Part shown: in pieces, positions 9,585 to 37,226 of the stretch | How positions within the stretch are numbered: position 1 is the stretch's first letter | How the letters are laid out: each line of letters opens with the position of its first letter | Assembly (NCBI RefSeq): GCF_000485595.1 | Contig: NW_014577185.1 | Coordinates: 469,826-525,244 of the forward strand | Origin: Priapulus caudatus | Lineage: Eukaryota; Priapulida; Priapulimorpha; Priapulimorphida; Priapulidae | Reading direction: 5' to 3' | Length of the DNA stretch: 55,419 bases | Made by a program: the position numbers and the translations under genes | The notes under the pieces: model-generated | What the model was told of the DNA's origin: nothing | Databases searched by the model: none | The model's input: only the letters and a program-made list of their open reading frames with translations

Positions 9585-12500
9585 ATGACTAACGTTTTAA
9601 AGGAAACTAATCAAGAAGCTCTTGTCAGCAAATGTTTGAATGCAATAGAACAAGCGGAGTCTGATAACGACCTGTTCGCTGCGTTGTTTTTGGTAGGTCA
9701 GCCATCATCAGCCTCCGGCAATGTCCTGTCCTGTCCTGTCCATGCCATTGCCAATGCCGCTACTACCACCGCACTGGTTACTGTAGTGCTAGCAATACTG
9801 GCAGTGGTTCGTACTCGTAGCTGTAATGTTATGATCGCATCATGTAATATAGTTTGATTATTGATAGTATTATGTTAGCTCTAGATTCTAGGACCCTATA
9901 TGCCCCTCCGCTCCGCCGCAGGCGCAGGGCTATAGTATAGGCCTAGAACATACTAATTACTATGGCAATTTCCAGGGAGTAAGCAATGACAACTTTTTTG
10001 CGGTTAATAACTTCTTCGGTATGCCAAATAAAGCCCATTCTCTTTCGCACAAATGTCTTAAGTTACTACAAACACTAAAATTAAACCGCAAACTAACGCT
10101 TAAATGTTGTATTTGCTATATTATTCGTCGACGAAGATTGTTTACCAACTTGTAACCGCCATTTTTTGCTAGTGAGCGGGCACAATGTATTTTCAAGTGG
10201 AGGGGTGGGCAGGTTGCATGCGGTTGCAAACCGCGCTAGCGCTGCGCAACGAAAAATGGCGGTTTGGGCCCCCTGCAAATCCTCAGTGCATGACACATGC
10301 CTATGCGAGTCTGGAATGTTACACAATACCAGGTAAGGCATTCCCACATCTATAACGATGTACCCGTTACGCTATCTGCATAATGTGTCTTATAGGATGT
10401 GTTGATTAAAATATCCATAATGAATGTCTCACACTGTGTTGCCTCTCATTTTTGCATAGGTTACAAAGGTACTTCGTGCAGAGAAATTGGAAGCAGACAT
10501 TAGGAAAAGATTGTATGATGCCATTGGATTTGACTTCATCAACAGGCTACTGATCACTGGTATTTCAATACCTTTTTGTATTTAACAGTAGCAACCACAG
10601 TAGTAGTTGAAGGTAGTAGAAATAGTAAGCTATATGCAGTTATCCTTATTATGAATGTTATTTTACTAAAGGTTTGTGTAATTTATCATCTTCCAGTTGC
10701 ATAGTTCCACATGAGAATCAATCTTGGGTACAAAAAACCAGTCTTGTATAAAAATATAGGAAAACTGTTATTATCTGTATCCAATTGTAGATGATGTTCC
10801 AGAAGAATGTGATGAGTACACGTATAAAGCGCTAGCCTTGACATTGTTGGCATGCTATGCCACAGAGCAAGACTTACTGTCAAATGTCTCAATGTTGGGA
10901 AATGTGCCATTCTTCAACAAAGTTATCGGTGGTGCTTTCAGGTAAGGCAGTTTGAAAGTAATGTGGCTGTTTAGATTGCCAGTAAGACCTTGAGCCTGGC
11001 TCAACATGTTTGTGCAGGAGTAGAAATTAACTTTTGAACAAGGGAGTCCAACAGACTCCCTGCCCTCAAAGAGAGGGAGTCCGCAATCTGAAGTTCAAAA
11101 CTAAAGATATTAACAATAACGCGTGTGCTTATTTTGAAGATTCTGTCTGCCAAATTTTCTTTAGACATTTGCTGAAAAAATACGGTAATTCCGCGAGGCC
11201 GTGCTCTGGAACAAACTAGTTGGTATATAGCAGAATTTTCAGGGAGTCACATGGACCCCTGCATATGTCAAATCGGGGAGTCCGACAATAAATCGGGGAG
11301 TATTTGACTCCGGACTCACGTTAATTTCACACCCTGTTTGTGTCTTGTCTTCTATTTTGAGTAATTGATTGTATTTTGTTACATCATACTATTTTTTATT
11401 GAAATTCCATGTTAATCCAGAAGTACAAATTATATTAAAGTAACACATTGGCAGCATTGCATAATTGAGGCATGTCAGTACAACGTGGTTGCATGTTGTG
11501 CAGTACTGCAGGCAAAGATGAATCTGAGATTATGATCCATGAAGCTTACCAGTGCCTAATGGGTTTGGCATCAATAAGGGAAGGACGAGATCAATTGATA
11601 GAAAAAGGAACTGTTGGCACCATTTGCCGGGCATTTTCAGAAAACTTATATGGTGAGTAATTCACAAACAAAAGGGGTAAAATCATTTTAAAAATATTAG
11701 ATGCAAACAGCAATGTTGTTGTGCTATATTAGCCTGTGTGCAATGGAATACATTTGTATAAGTTAATGAGTAGCTACTTATGCTTCTAATATGATTAATA
11801 TCTGAGCTTACTATGCAAACATACTGTGTGTATATGTTTAATCACACATGTGGTTTACTTCTGCAGGAGAGGAAATGGCTTTACAGCTAGTTCTGTCACT
11901 AGTCTGTGTGTGTGGTCCAGCTACATGGCAAAATGATTCGAAATCCCAAGATATTTTACTTAACAAACTTTCAGGTGACCTTCTCTCAGATAAGGTAGTT
12001 ACACCATACTGTGGGCACAGCTTTGACCTTGTTCATTTGTTCCGTATCTAGAGGTAGTGATTAGATTAATTATATTTTTTTACCTCAGGACTGATACAGG
12101 ATTTCACACTGTTGTCTTCAGAATGAATAAGTCGTCGTGAATAGGTCGTCATAATAAGACTTGGTGTCATGACATAACAAATTTGCTATACATCAGCCCT
12201 AATGGCCATTGGAAAATATGACATGATATGCAAGAGTGCTGTGTTCTTATCACGAGTAGCCATGTTCCATGACTGATTATTAGGTGCTTATTGTTATGAT
12301 TAAAATTTCAGACACACAAGAAGTTTGAGCTTTTGGAAGTGACAGTAGTCTTGCTGCTAGGAACGTTTGATAGAAGCCATGCTGAACCAGACTTCAGCAA
12401 GCCATGGATGAAGAACTTACACAGCACTGTGTCAGAGCTGTTGCAGAGTAAACTAGGTATGTGTATTCAAAGGTGCAACATGCACACAGCCAACCAACTC

Positions 12501-15500
12501 AGCTGTTATGCCAACAATAATGATAATTATCAGCTGTCCAAAAAATTAAATTTGAAATCAATCTTCACCATTCTTTTGGGGATGAATTTGGCAGACACGA
12601 TCCATTCCTGTTGAAATTGTCAGTGAAGTGCAGAACAGCTGTTTGTAGCTGCAGGTTGACATGTTTTATGACACCAGTACGACTATCCTTCACTAATCTT
12701 AGACAGCGTAGTAAGAAATTACTGAATAACTAAATGATGGGAAACTTAAAAAAATAGCTTTTCTATGAGAAGAGATAGTAATTACTTTCATTTTTCCAGC
12801 AGCAGATCTGCTTGTCTCTGAAAAGTGGAAATACGTTAATTGTGACTCCTGAAAGTATTGCTTAAAAGCCATCAAAACTGCTGAATGCTAACACTATTCA
12901 ACTAGCAAATAATGGTAGGGCAGAGTAACACATAGTTCTCATATGTCATCCACTTCAATTGCTCCGTGTAACAGGGCAGGAGCAGAGAGAGAGTGTTCTG
13001 AAGTTAGCCTCATTACTCACCGAACATACTGGACTTGCTTGGATTCTGGGACCGGCAGGGAATGCTATCAGGCACCTACTCCTGCTCGTGAATCTTGCCG
13101 GGATTGAAGTCCGAATGAATTTGGAGGATAGAAGCTTGTCGCAGGTAATATAGGGAGGTGGCTCATCTGGAGAAACAGTGGGATGAAAACCTGTTTTTGG
13201 CTTGATGATAAAAAAATGATGCAAATGATGTTGCATTAATAACTAGCAAGTTAGTTATTGTGGCAGCACTGAATGTAGTTCACATATGAACACTCCTAGT
13301 CTATTCCATTATTCATCGCTGTTTGTCGTACCTTAACCTTGCCGAAATCCTTGAATCAAGATGGCTGTTAAATTATGTGGTGTTAATGAATTGTGGCACC
13401 ATCTTGTTAATGTTATAAAGTAAGCTCCACCCAGTAAGACTGTGGAAGTATCAAACATAAAGTGGCATCTGTATAGTAATAATAAGTTCATAACAATTTA
13501 CATCCACAGTAAAAATTCCGTGGCTGTATCGCACGGAAAAATACAAAACACCAGTATTCTGTATACTGTGTGTGCACACACACACTCGAATAAGTCGTTG
13601 ATTTCGTCGCTGACAGGTCGAAAGCAGTGCGAGTCTGCTGTGCAGCTGTTACTCGATACTAGAGAGCGCCATACAGTACATGGTCGAGGGCGTGTCCCTC
13701 CCGCTCTCCATGCAGCAGATCGGACAACTGCACTCCACGATGCACTCGGCGCTGGCCGCCGTGATTGGCTACCTGGAGCTGGTTGCCCGGGAGACGGGCA
13801 TGGGCAGCTGCCTCGGCGGCGCGAGGATGGAGCTAGAGATAACGGAGCTCCGGGAGGAGGCGGAAATCGAGCGGTGCAAGAACGCGTTAGTGGTGCAGGC
13901 GTCCGTTCGTCTGCTGGGGGCGTGGATGGCAGAGGAGACCGTAGCGCTGAGAGCAGACGTCGTTAACCTGCTGCCATTCCTCCTGCACCTGGGGTGAGAC
14001 CTGGGGAGATCTTGCATGCAGGGGGGCCATTACGTCGTCAGACACAATATTAGTTTTAGCATCACCGTTGACAGAAACGTCGTAAGGTTTCTCATGCGCA
14101 GTGTATAGTGGTCTGGCCTACAGGTGTAAACCTAGGGTGAGCCCTGGAGAGATTTTGTATGATGAGGCCTGTCATCAGAAACAGAATTATCATTAGTCTT
14201 ACTATGAACTTTTTCTTGCAGAGCATACCTCTATATACTGCGTATGGGAAACTCGTAACTAGTTTCTGTCAACGGTCAACGAGAATATGTTAATGTCGAT
14301 ACTAATGTTAATACTTTTTTTTGTTTCTGACAACAGGCCTTGGTGTTTTACACGTGATGTGCTGTATGTACATAATATTTTTGTATGAAAGAAACCTTAA
14401 ATTTGATGTGAAATTACTATGATACATCACTCATAACATATATGAGTCCATATACAGTATACGCATAAAGTCATGCACTCTATTTTTCTATCACCTACTA
14501 TATGTTAATGTCAGAAGGAGATGTGTCAATATAATTTAGCTTGCTGTGTACTTGCAGTGCAGGGAATATCAGTAAGATAGTAGCCAAGGAAACTGAGAGT
14601 GAGAGAAATACAAGCCAGGATGAAAATATCCAACTAACTCAGCAAGGTAAGGCCGTCTATAAAATACACATGTGCACTACACCCTCTCTTTTTGTGCTAT
14701 GTTCCCATGCGATACTGAGTACATAGTCTCAGCAAATCAACAATTATTATGAACAATTACAGCATTAACCCTGTGATAATACAGGGAAGAGTACCGGTAA
14801 TAGCCCAAATACCAAGGAAGTGCTGCCCTCTAGTGACAGTTATTAAAAATAAAATTGGGTGCTTGAGTATAGATAGACACAGGCAGTGCGAACGAACATG
14901 CAAATGCAAGAAGTTGTTGCTTAACAACTACTTTAACAACTACTACAGTAGTTGACATACAAAACCCGATATGGAAAACTGCCACTGGAACTCAGGGAAA
15001 ACTGCCAATACGTTGTAATTGAATGAGCGACTATCATATAAGTGTCATTCTGTGTACTGCCTTCCGTCAGACATGCAAGTGGAATCGGGTATGCAGGCTT
15101 GCGCAGATAGCGAGACCATAGACCTGCTGCGGTTCCTCGTGCCTGGACTCTGCCACCTGGTCGCCGAAGAAGGACCGAGAAAGCTGTTACTGGAGCAGGG
15201 GGCGCCACTGCTACTCATGCGCTTCATGCGTCATCACTGGAAGAGGTGGATCGCAGATCCTGCTGACACAAACTCACAGGTGAGGTCTGTCTGCTCTCTC
15301 CTCATGAAAGAGTAAGGTTAGCAAGCTAGTTTTGTGTATGTTTGGGATTGTCCATCTAACATTTAAAACAACAACGTTTCTGGTCATGTCTTGTGATGGC
15401 AAATGAGGTGAAAATGTGCATTTCGATAGGTAATGTACAATCTTGGCACCAGTGTGGATTAATACTTTCTGCAACCTTCACAGAATTAATACATGATCCT

Positions 15501-17219
15501 AAAACATGATAATATTGAATGCTATGTATAATTGTATATACAAAGTAAGATTAAATTAAATCTATGCTATTATTATCCGATTATAATCGATTAAAAGATT
15601 GGTTAAGGGATGTGCATTTCGATAGGTAATGTACAATCTTGGCACCAGTGTGGATTAATACTTTCTGAGGTTGTTGAATGTCCCGGAATGGCACATGTCG
15701 ACCAGTGTGGTATTTGCTGTGCATTATTTGTAATCATATGATTTGTTTTACTTTATTATATTATGTATATATAATATATATATATATATAGTGAGGTTCA
15801 AGACTTGGAGACAAGGTATCAAAATTGAATTTGAATTATTCCTTCTCTGTGTTTCAGACAACCTTAATAAGCATCTGTGGATTCTTTCAAAACATTGTTG
15901 TAACAGAGCCAGAGTTGGTAGCCGGTGATGAACTGTTCACAGAACTTCTGCAGTTTGCACTTAGCACGTTCCACACAGTGGGTAGGTCCGAATTTATGAT
16001 TTCTTTAATTTTGCCCTCTCACATACTAGAACTAAATTTAAAACTAAGTTTGTGCAATCCTTAATTTTCACACTGGCACCTTGGTCTCATTGCAATAAAA
16101 TGGATTACCTTTGTATAATATGTGAAATATTATGTTCCATTTTTTAGATGTCAAGGATGTAGTTTTGGTTGGAAATATCTTGGTCCTCGGTTTGTTACTG
16201 GTGAAAAACAAAAGTATTGACAGCTCCCCAAATCAAGGTACGAGTAATTTTCATATTGGCTAAAGTATTACATGTCCAAGCTATAATTAAAGAAGTATAT
16301 ATATTACTAATATAATGCTATAATTACTTGGTAATAGTCAGGAAATGTTATTAGAAACATGACATCGATTTTCAAAGCTCACTGTAACTTAATATATTTT
16401 GAATCAACAAAGCAAAACATAACCATTGGCTTAGAAAAAGTAAATCAATGCTTTTCATTACCATAGTGACAGCGGAGGCCAGCAGTAAATTTTTCCTAGC
16501 AGCGGTGAGCTTTCTCCGGTCAGTGCACACATTTAAGAATGGACGCCTTGCAGTTAAACCAGCTTTCCAAAAACATTGGGAGGATTGTGAAGAGCTTTGG
16601 TTTCTTGCAATGCAAGGTACATGCATGCCAAGTAGAGGCTATTGGTGTAGTAAATCACATACGTATTATGGACGACACTTGTTATTTGAGTAAGGTCACG
16701 TGAAATCATGAGTCTTTGCTTGTGAAATCTTAAGTAATAAGAATATCTTGGTGTATGTCACAAATAAAGAAATAATGAGGATTTCACAAAATCTCGGGAA
16801 GTAGACAGTTTCACAGTCAAATGAATCTGCTTTTAGTGCTTGGAGCCTGCATATCTCAGCTTCCCTGGTTGCCACAGCGACTAAGATTGACAGGCTGGCC
16901 AGCATGGATACAGACGATGGTAAAGAATGTTAAAGGTAATACTATAATTATTGTTGCAAGACTCGTAATACTAGTGTCACACTTCATTTTACATGATGAT
17001 TACAGGTTATTCGCAACATGACTAGAGAAATGCTTTGAAGGAAGCTTGGTCCAGCATCCAACATTCTTGATTATGATACATGTATTTCTCTCATGTGATA
17101 GATGTTACAGTTATCTGGTTATATTATAACTTTCAGGTACTGGAATCACTGATGAAGAAATGGCAGCATTTGCTAGCATACTTGAAACACTAGAAGAACC
17201 AAAGAGACAAGTTCTATAG
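9585..17219 (+). CDS. NCDN: neurochondrin, complete 15-exon gene
   Basis: Coding exons: 9585-9692, 10460-10559, 10791-10941, 11504-11652, 11867-11994, 12312-12456, 12975-13144, 13617-13993, 14558-14646, 15071-15279, 15858-15981, 16148-16237, 16467-16616, 16837-16935, 17137-17219. All introns are GT-AG, phases match throughout, and the total of 2172 bp gives 723 aa against about 729 in human. Family landmarks in order: LFAALFLVTK and AIGFDFINRLLIT (N-terminus); AYQCLMGLA; LLLLVNLAGIEVR; VRLLGAWMAEET...LLPFL; LRFLVPGLCHL; CEELWFLAMQ; LPWLPQRLR near the end. Neurochondrin is a cytoplasmic alpha-helical-repeat protein known in mammals as a regulator of CaMKII signalling and a receptor/SMN partner. 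The N-terminal Cys-Cys of the mammalian protein is absent here, so its palmitoylation is not expected in this form. The loop in exon 8 (about residues 385-415) is longer than in mammals. Start: first ATG of exon 1, aligned with the family N-terminus. Converges on the OTU gene. Confidence 0.93.
11015..11336. mobile_element. 322-bp MITE (CAG...CTG ends, 6-bp target duplication), copy 1, in NCDN intron 3
   Basis: The element starts CAGGAGTAGAAATTAAC and ends GTTAATTTCACACCCTG, which are inverted copies of one terminus. It is flanked by TTTGTG at 11009-11014 and 11337-11342, a clean 6-bp target duplication. A second copy in the same orientation lies at 21530-21869. Internal GGGAGTCC/GGACTCCC units near both ends give it hairpin potential. 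No coding capacity. hAT relationship (some hAT families make 6-bp duplications) is an inference from end sequence and TSD length. Confidence 0.85.
15414..15667 (+). repeat. exact 58-bp direct duplication in NCDN intron 10
   Basis: 15414-15471 and 15610-15667 are identical over 58 bp (start ATGTGCATTTCGATAGG, end AATACTTTCTG). Between them lies about 138 bp of AT-rich sequence. Identity over this length in intronic DNA indicates a very recent local duplication or an assembly artefact. Confidence 0.9.
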
Positions 17220-17457
17220 CATGACCAATCAAATTGATCAAGGAAACGAAGCTGAACAATGTTCTAATCAATCTGGTATCATGCTCTTTGTCCAAAGCTG
17301 ATGATGATTTCAAGTACTATTTGTAGTTTCTGTTTAAAGCTTTTCTAATCTGTGCAAGGAATCACGTGATTTTCATGTATTTGTACATTTTAACATTATA
17401 ACAAACAGTTGCACAAATATATTTTATTATTTATTATTAAACCCCAAATATTAGTGT

Positions 17458-17463
17458 AATAAA
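17458..17463 (+). terminator. candidate NCDN polyadenylation signal AATAAA
   Basis: Canonical AATAAA about 240 bp after the NCDN stop codon in AT-rich DNA, with a T-rich tract shortly after. Position and motif fit a 3' end; no transcript evidence is available. Confidence 0.5.
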
Positions 17464-19605
17464 TTCGAAACAATAGGTTTTCTTATACAGTGTTCGCCAG
17501 CATACTTTACACCCGGTAATGTATCGCTTTCTAATAGTGACTTAAACTAAACTAATCATATTCAGACACCATTTACATGTTGGGTTAGACCATGTCTTTA
17601 AAACACTTTTAAGATCAAGCAAGGTCCCACTTGCCTTAAACATAAATTAAACGTGTAGGTAAAGCTGACGACTACTGTATAGCACGTACCTGCGATGTTT
17701 TGAGATCAATTTTTAGTCTAACACAACTGCGTAAACTTAACTTACGTACATTTAGATGGTACAACGTGATACATGAGCAGGGATAGATATCGTGTGGAAT
17801 GGTTTTTAGCAAATATTAATGGTAAACCAACTAAATTCTTTGATCCCATGATCGCAATGAAACACTATAACTCACAATGGAACAAAACCTCAATAAAATA
17901 TTAGATAAGGGGCCTAGTAACTTTCTAGTGAAAATGACAGTTATACTAAACATTTATGGATAACTTGCAGACAACTGCAGAGCTCCAAAACTTACCACAC
18001 AAAAACAATGTGAATTGACCACCAGAAGGTCCTTCCAACATTCAATATCTCCTAACAGTAAATGGGGGGAAAACCTAAAAAACAGCTAAACAATAATAGC
18101 CGAATACTCGGAGAAGATTCTAGCCATAGTCTTTGCACACAGATATAATAAGGTGAAGGAATGTAATGTATGTTCAAGAATTAATTACAGTTAAATTAAG
18201 TTTCAACTACACTACATACAAATTTTGGTAGTTAAGTATCCAATAAAAAGAATTATCATTGTTTGTGGCTCTAGTACTTGTAAAGCCTCCTGTAGTGATG
18301 ACATCTCGTAGAGTGGGAGCTTCTATAGCAAAAGTACATTTTTTCATTGTCATGAATTATTACCATAATGTATAATAAACTCCACCAACAAAGGTGACAA
18401 CTTTTCAAATAAATAAATAATGTTTTTACATAACATAATTTAAATGCAACCTAACTGTAACTAACTGGTAAATGCATGTTAAATTCTTCCCTTAATTACT
18501 TAATTATCAACCTATGCAACCATTAACATAACAAATAATAGAAATATATAAAAAAGAATAACAAACTATAACGGTCAACGATTACTCTACATCAAAAACA
18601 AGGCTGAGAACACCACTCTTTTCTTCCTTCACACTAGTATCCATTCTGAGTCTACTCAGTATGTTACTAAAGCATTCATAGAAAGGGTCTTCTTTCCAAA
18701 TGGGCTTAAACGGACATTTACAAATACGTGAATTGAATATCAATACTGCACGAATATTCACACCATGATTATGTATTAATAATTTATTCAAAATTTAAGC
18801 TAGACGTAAGTATTTAAGTATATTAAATACTTTCAAATTATGAAAACGTTATTGCTATACTAGTATATAACACTTACACTTTTCAGCTTATAGTATATTA
18901 GCCAAATGGATGTGAAAAATCCACTAAATATAGTCTCTAATACTAACAATATGTATTTCTCTGTTTATAAACACACAACTAATATGACATTTGATATTAC
19001 CTGAGAATATTTTTCAATAAGGACTATTATTGAAGATGCGAATTCCTAGACTAAGTTACTATAGTTTTAGGCCGATAATTTCAGGTCAACCTGCCATTGG
19101 TTATTGCTTTAGCAAATATATAGAAATCCCATATATTGAACATCCCCAAAAATCATTGGATCTATGAATTTTGAAATCCTACTTTTATCACCACAAAGAC
19201 TGCAAATACACTATAGTATAGTATACTATAGTAGTGCATACACACTCAAGAATATCATTTTGCACGCACTGCAAAATATCCTTGTTTAGAAATTAGTGCC
19301 CGTGTCTGTGTCCATAGTTATCTTTAATTGCGCCTGTGTGATACGAACGGCTAAGCAATCAAACCAGTTCTTCCTCTGGTAATATCGCCGGTATTCAATT
19401 GCCTTGTTCTTTTACGTGTTGTACCACAATATACACCTAAAACTTCGCGTGGACAACCATTGGATTCTGATCGCAGTAAAACACTCGTGATAAAATTTGA
19501 GCCAATATCTGAAGGTGTCAAATATGACAAAATGTAAAACGAGCATAAAACAGGCTAAATCAACAAACCCAAAAAAGGGGGGGCGAGCGACAGACGTAGA
19601 TCGTG
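17464..19605. other. tail-to-tail intergenic region between NCDN and the OTU gene
   Basis: AT-rich DNA without a recognisable gene. A 69-codon minus-strand frame at 18582-18791 matches nothing I know and lies in what should be the OTU gene's 3' untranslated/flanking region. A TATAG-rich patch lies at 19210-19235. Confidence 0.6.
18783..18788 (-). terminator. candidate polyadenylation signal of the OTU gene (AATAAA, minus strand)
   Basis: TTTATT on the plus strand, about 820 bp beyond the OTU stop codon. It is the first clear canonical hexamer I noticed downstream, so the 3' UTR would be about 0.8 kb. Confidence 0.35.
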
Positions 19606-36009
<16,404 letters not shown>

Positions 36010-36413
36010 GACTATACCCTGGTGTACGTTCGTCTGGCATCCACCACGTGCATGCGAGTGGTGCGTCGGCAACTTGTGTGCACTCAAAGCAACGGTCATT
36101 GGCGGAAAGTTTGTCGGGCGTAATCAAAGCATTGTTGGGGCGGGTCGGCGGCTGTGCGCGCGAGCTCGCCATCGTTTCGAAAAGATTACAAATTATATTG
36201 TTCAACAATGTGTGCTCGTAAATATATACTTTGTTTCAATTTTTCAAAACTGTAAGTCAATACTGAATACATGTAGAGATGAGTATATCAAAAATTGTAA
36301 AAGTAGAACTTTAGAAGTGCTATGAAATTTTACAGCTGCTGTGTATCACTGAAAACAGAGTTGTTCATCTATAATAAGAAATAAGACCTGTTATAGCTAC
36401 AACTTCCATGGAA
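36010..36413 (-). promoter_or_regulatory. probable OTU-gene promoter/5' leader, next to the PEPCK 3' end
   Basis: The about 400 bp between the OTU start codon and the candidate PEPCK poly(A) signal must hold the OTU promoter unless a distant non-coding exon exists. The proximal part (36040-36180) is GC-richer than the flanks. No TATA box was identified. Confidence 0.35.
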
Positions 36414-36419
36414 TTTATT
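36414..36419 (-). terminator. candidate PEPCK polyadenylation signal (AATAAA, minus strand)
   Basis: TTTATT on the plus strand, about 810 bp beyond the PEPCK stop codon, in AT-rich sequence. Assigned by motif and position only. Confidence 0.35.
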
Positions 36420-37226
36420 GATTTACTCGTGTGCAATTCCTTACATTCATAGTTGTCACCTAATTCTATAACTCCATTTGATTTGGTTTACAAGGACTTT
36501 CATTTTTATAGCTGCTTTCAGACTAGTTATACTACAATCCAGTCAACTTAGAATCGTAATATTAGTGATTGTTAATTAGAAGATTCTGTGATTAAAAATG
36601 TGCCCATAACAACAGTAACAGTTTTTGAAGAACTTTGTTCAATAATCATACACTAACACAGTAAGTCATAACACCAACGTGCAGCTACATTAACACAGAT
36701 TAAGAGATCAACAGCATCTTTCTTAAATGGCATGTGTATCTCCTTGCATAAAGATTCTTAAAACTGGGATTTTCATATGTACCGGGTTTTCTTGATCACC
36801 AGATCTATGCATCCTGCCACTGAAATCTGCTAGTGAACTGAAACGACTATGGAATACGCTGTCGCCTTTAACCGCTGCCCACTTCTTAACATACCTAACC
36901 ACACACCTACTAATGTTTCTATCTTCTTGAAACGATGCACATGGAAACGTTATACACACAAGATGTCTACAAGTATTTCAGTTGAGCATTTTGTAATACC
37001 ATCTTCAAGAATAGATAGCCAATGAAAGAATGCAATGGTGGTATGTATTCCTAACATCAAGTCACGCCTAACAGATGACAAACGATACAATACACGTCGA
37101 TAGGGTGACCCTAAGTGGAACAATCATCACTACGTGGAACGCTTTCACTACGTGTTACTAGAAATGCTAACGCAGCTGCTGGTGTGAAGAGCACCTACAG
37201 GGGGCGCCTTGTTAGGGTGCATGCGT

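Noticed and set aside
18582-18791. 69-codon minus-strand ORF downstream of the OTU stop
   Set aside because: Complete ATG-to-stop frame, but no family match I recognise, and it lies in the likely 3' UTR. Kept only as a note.
36723-36959. 78-codon minus-strand ORF in the PEPCK 3' region
   Set aside because: After the PEPCK stop codon and before the candidate poly(A) signal, with no family features.
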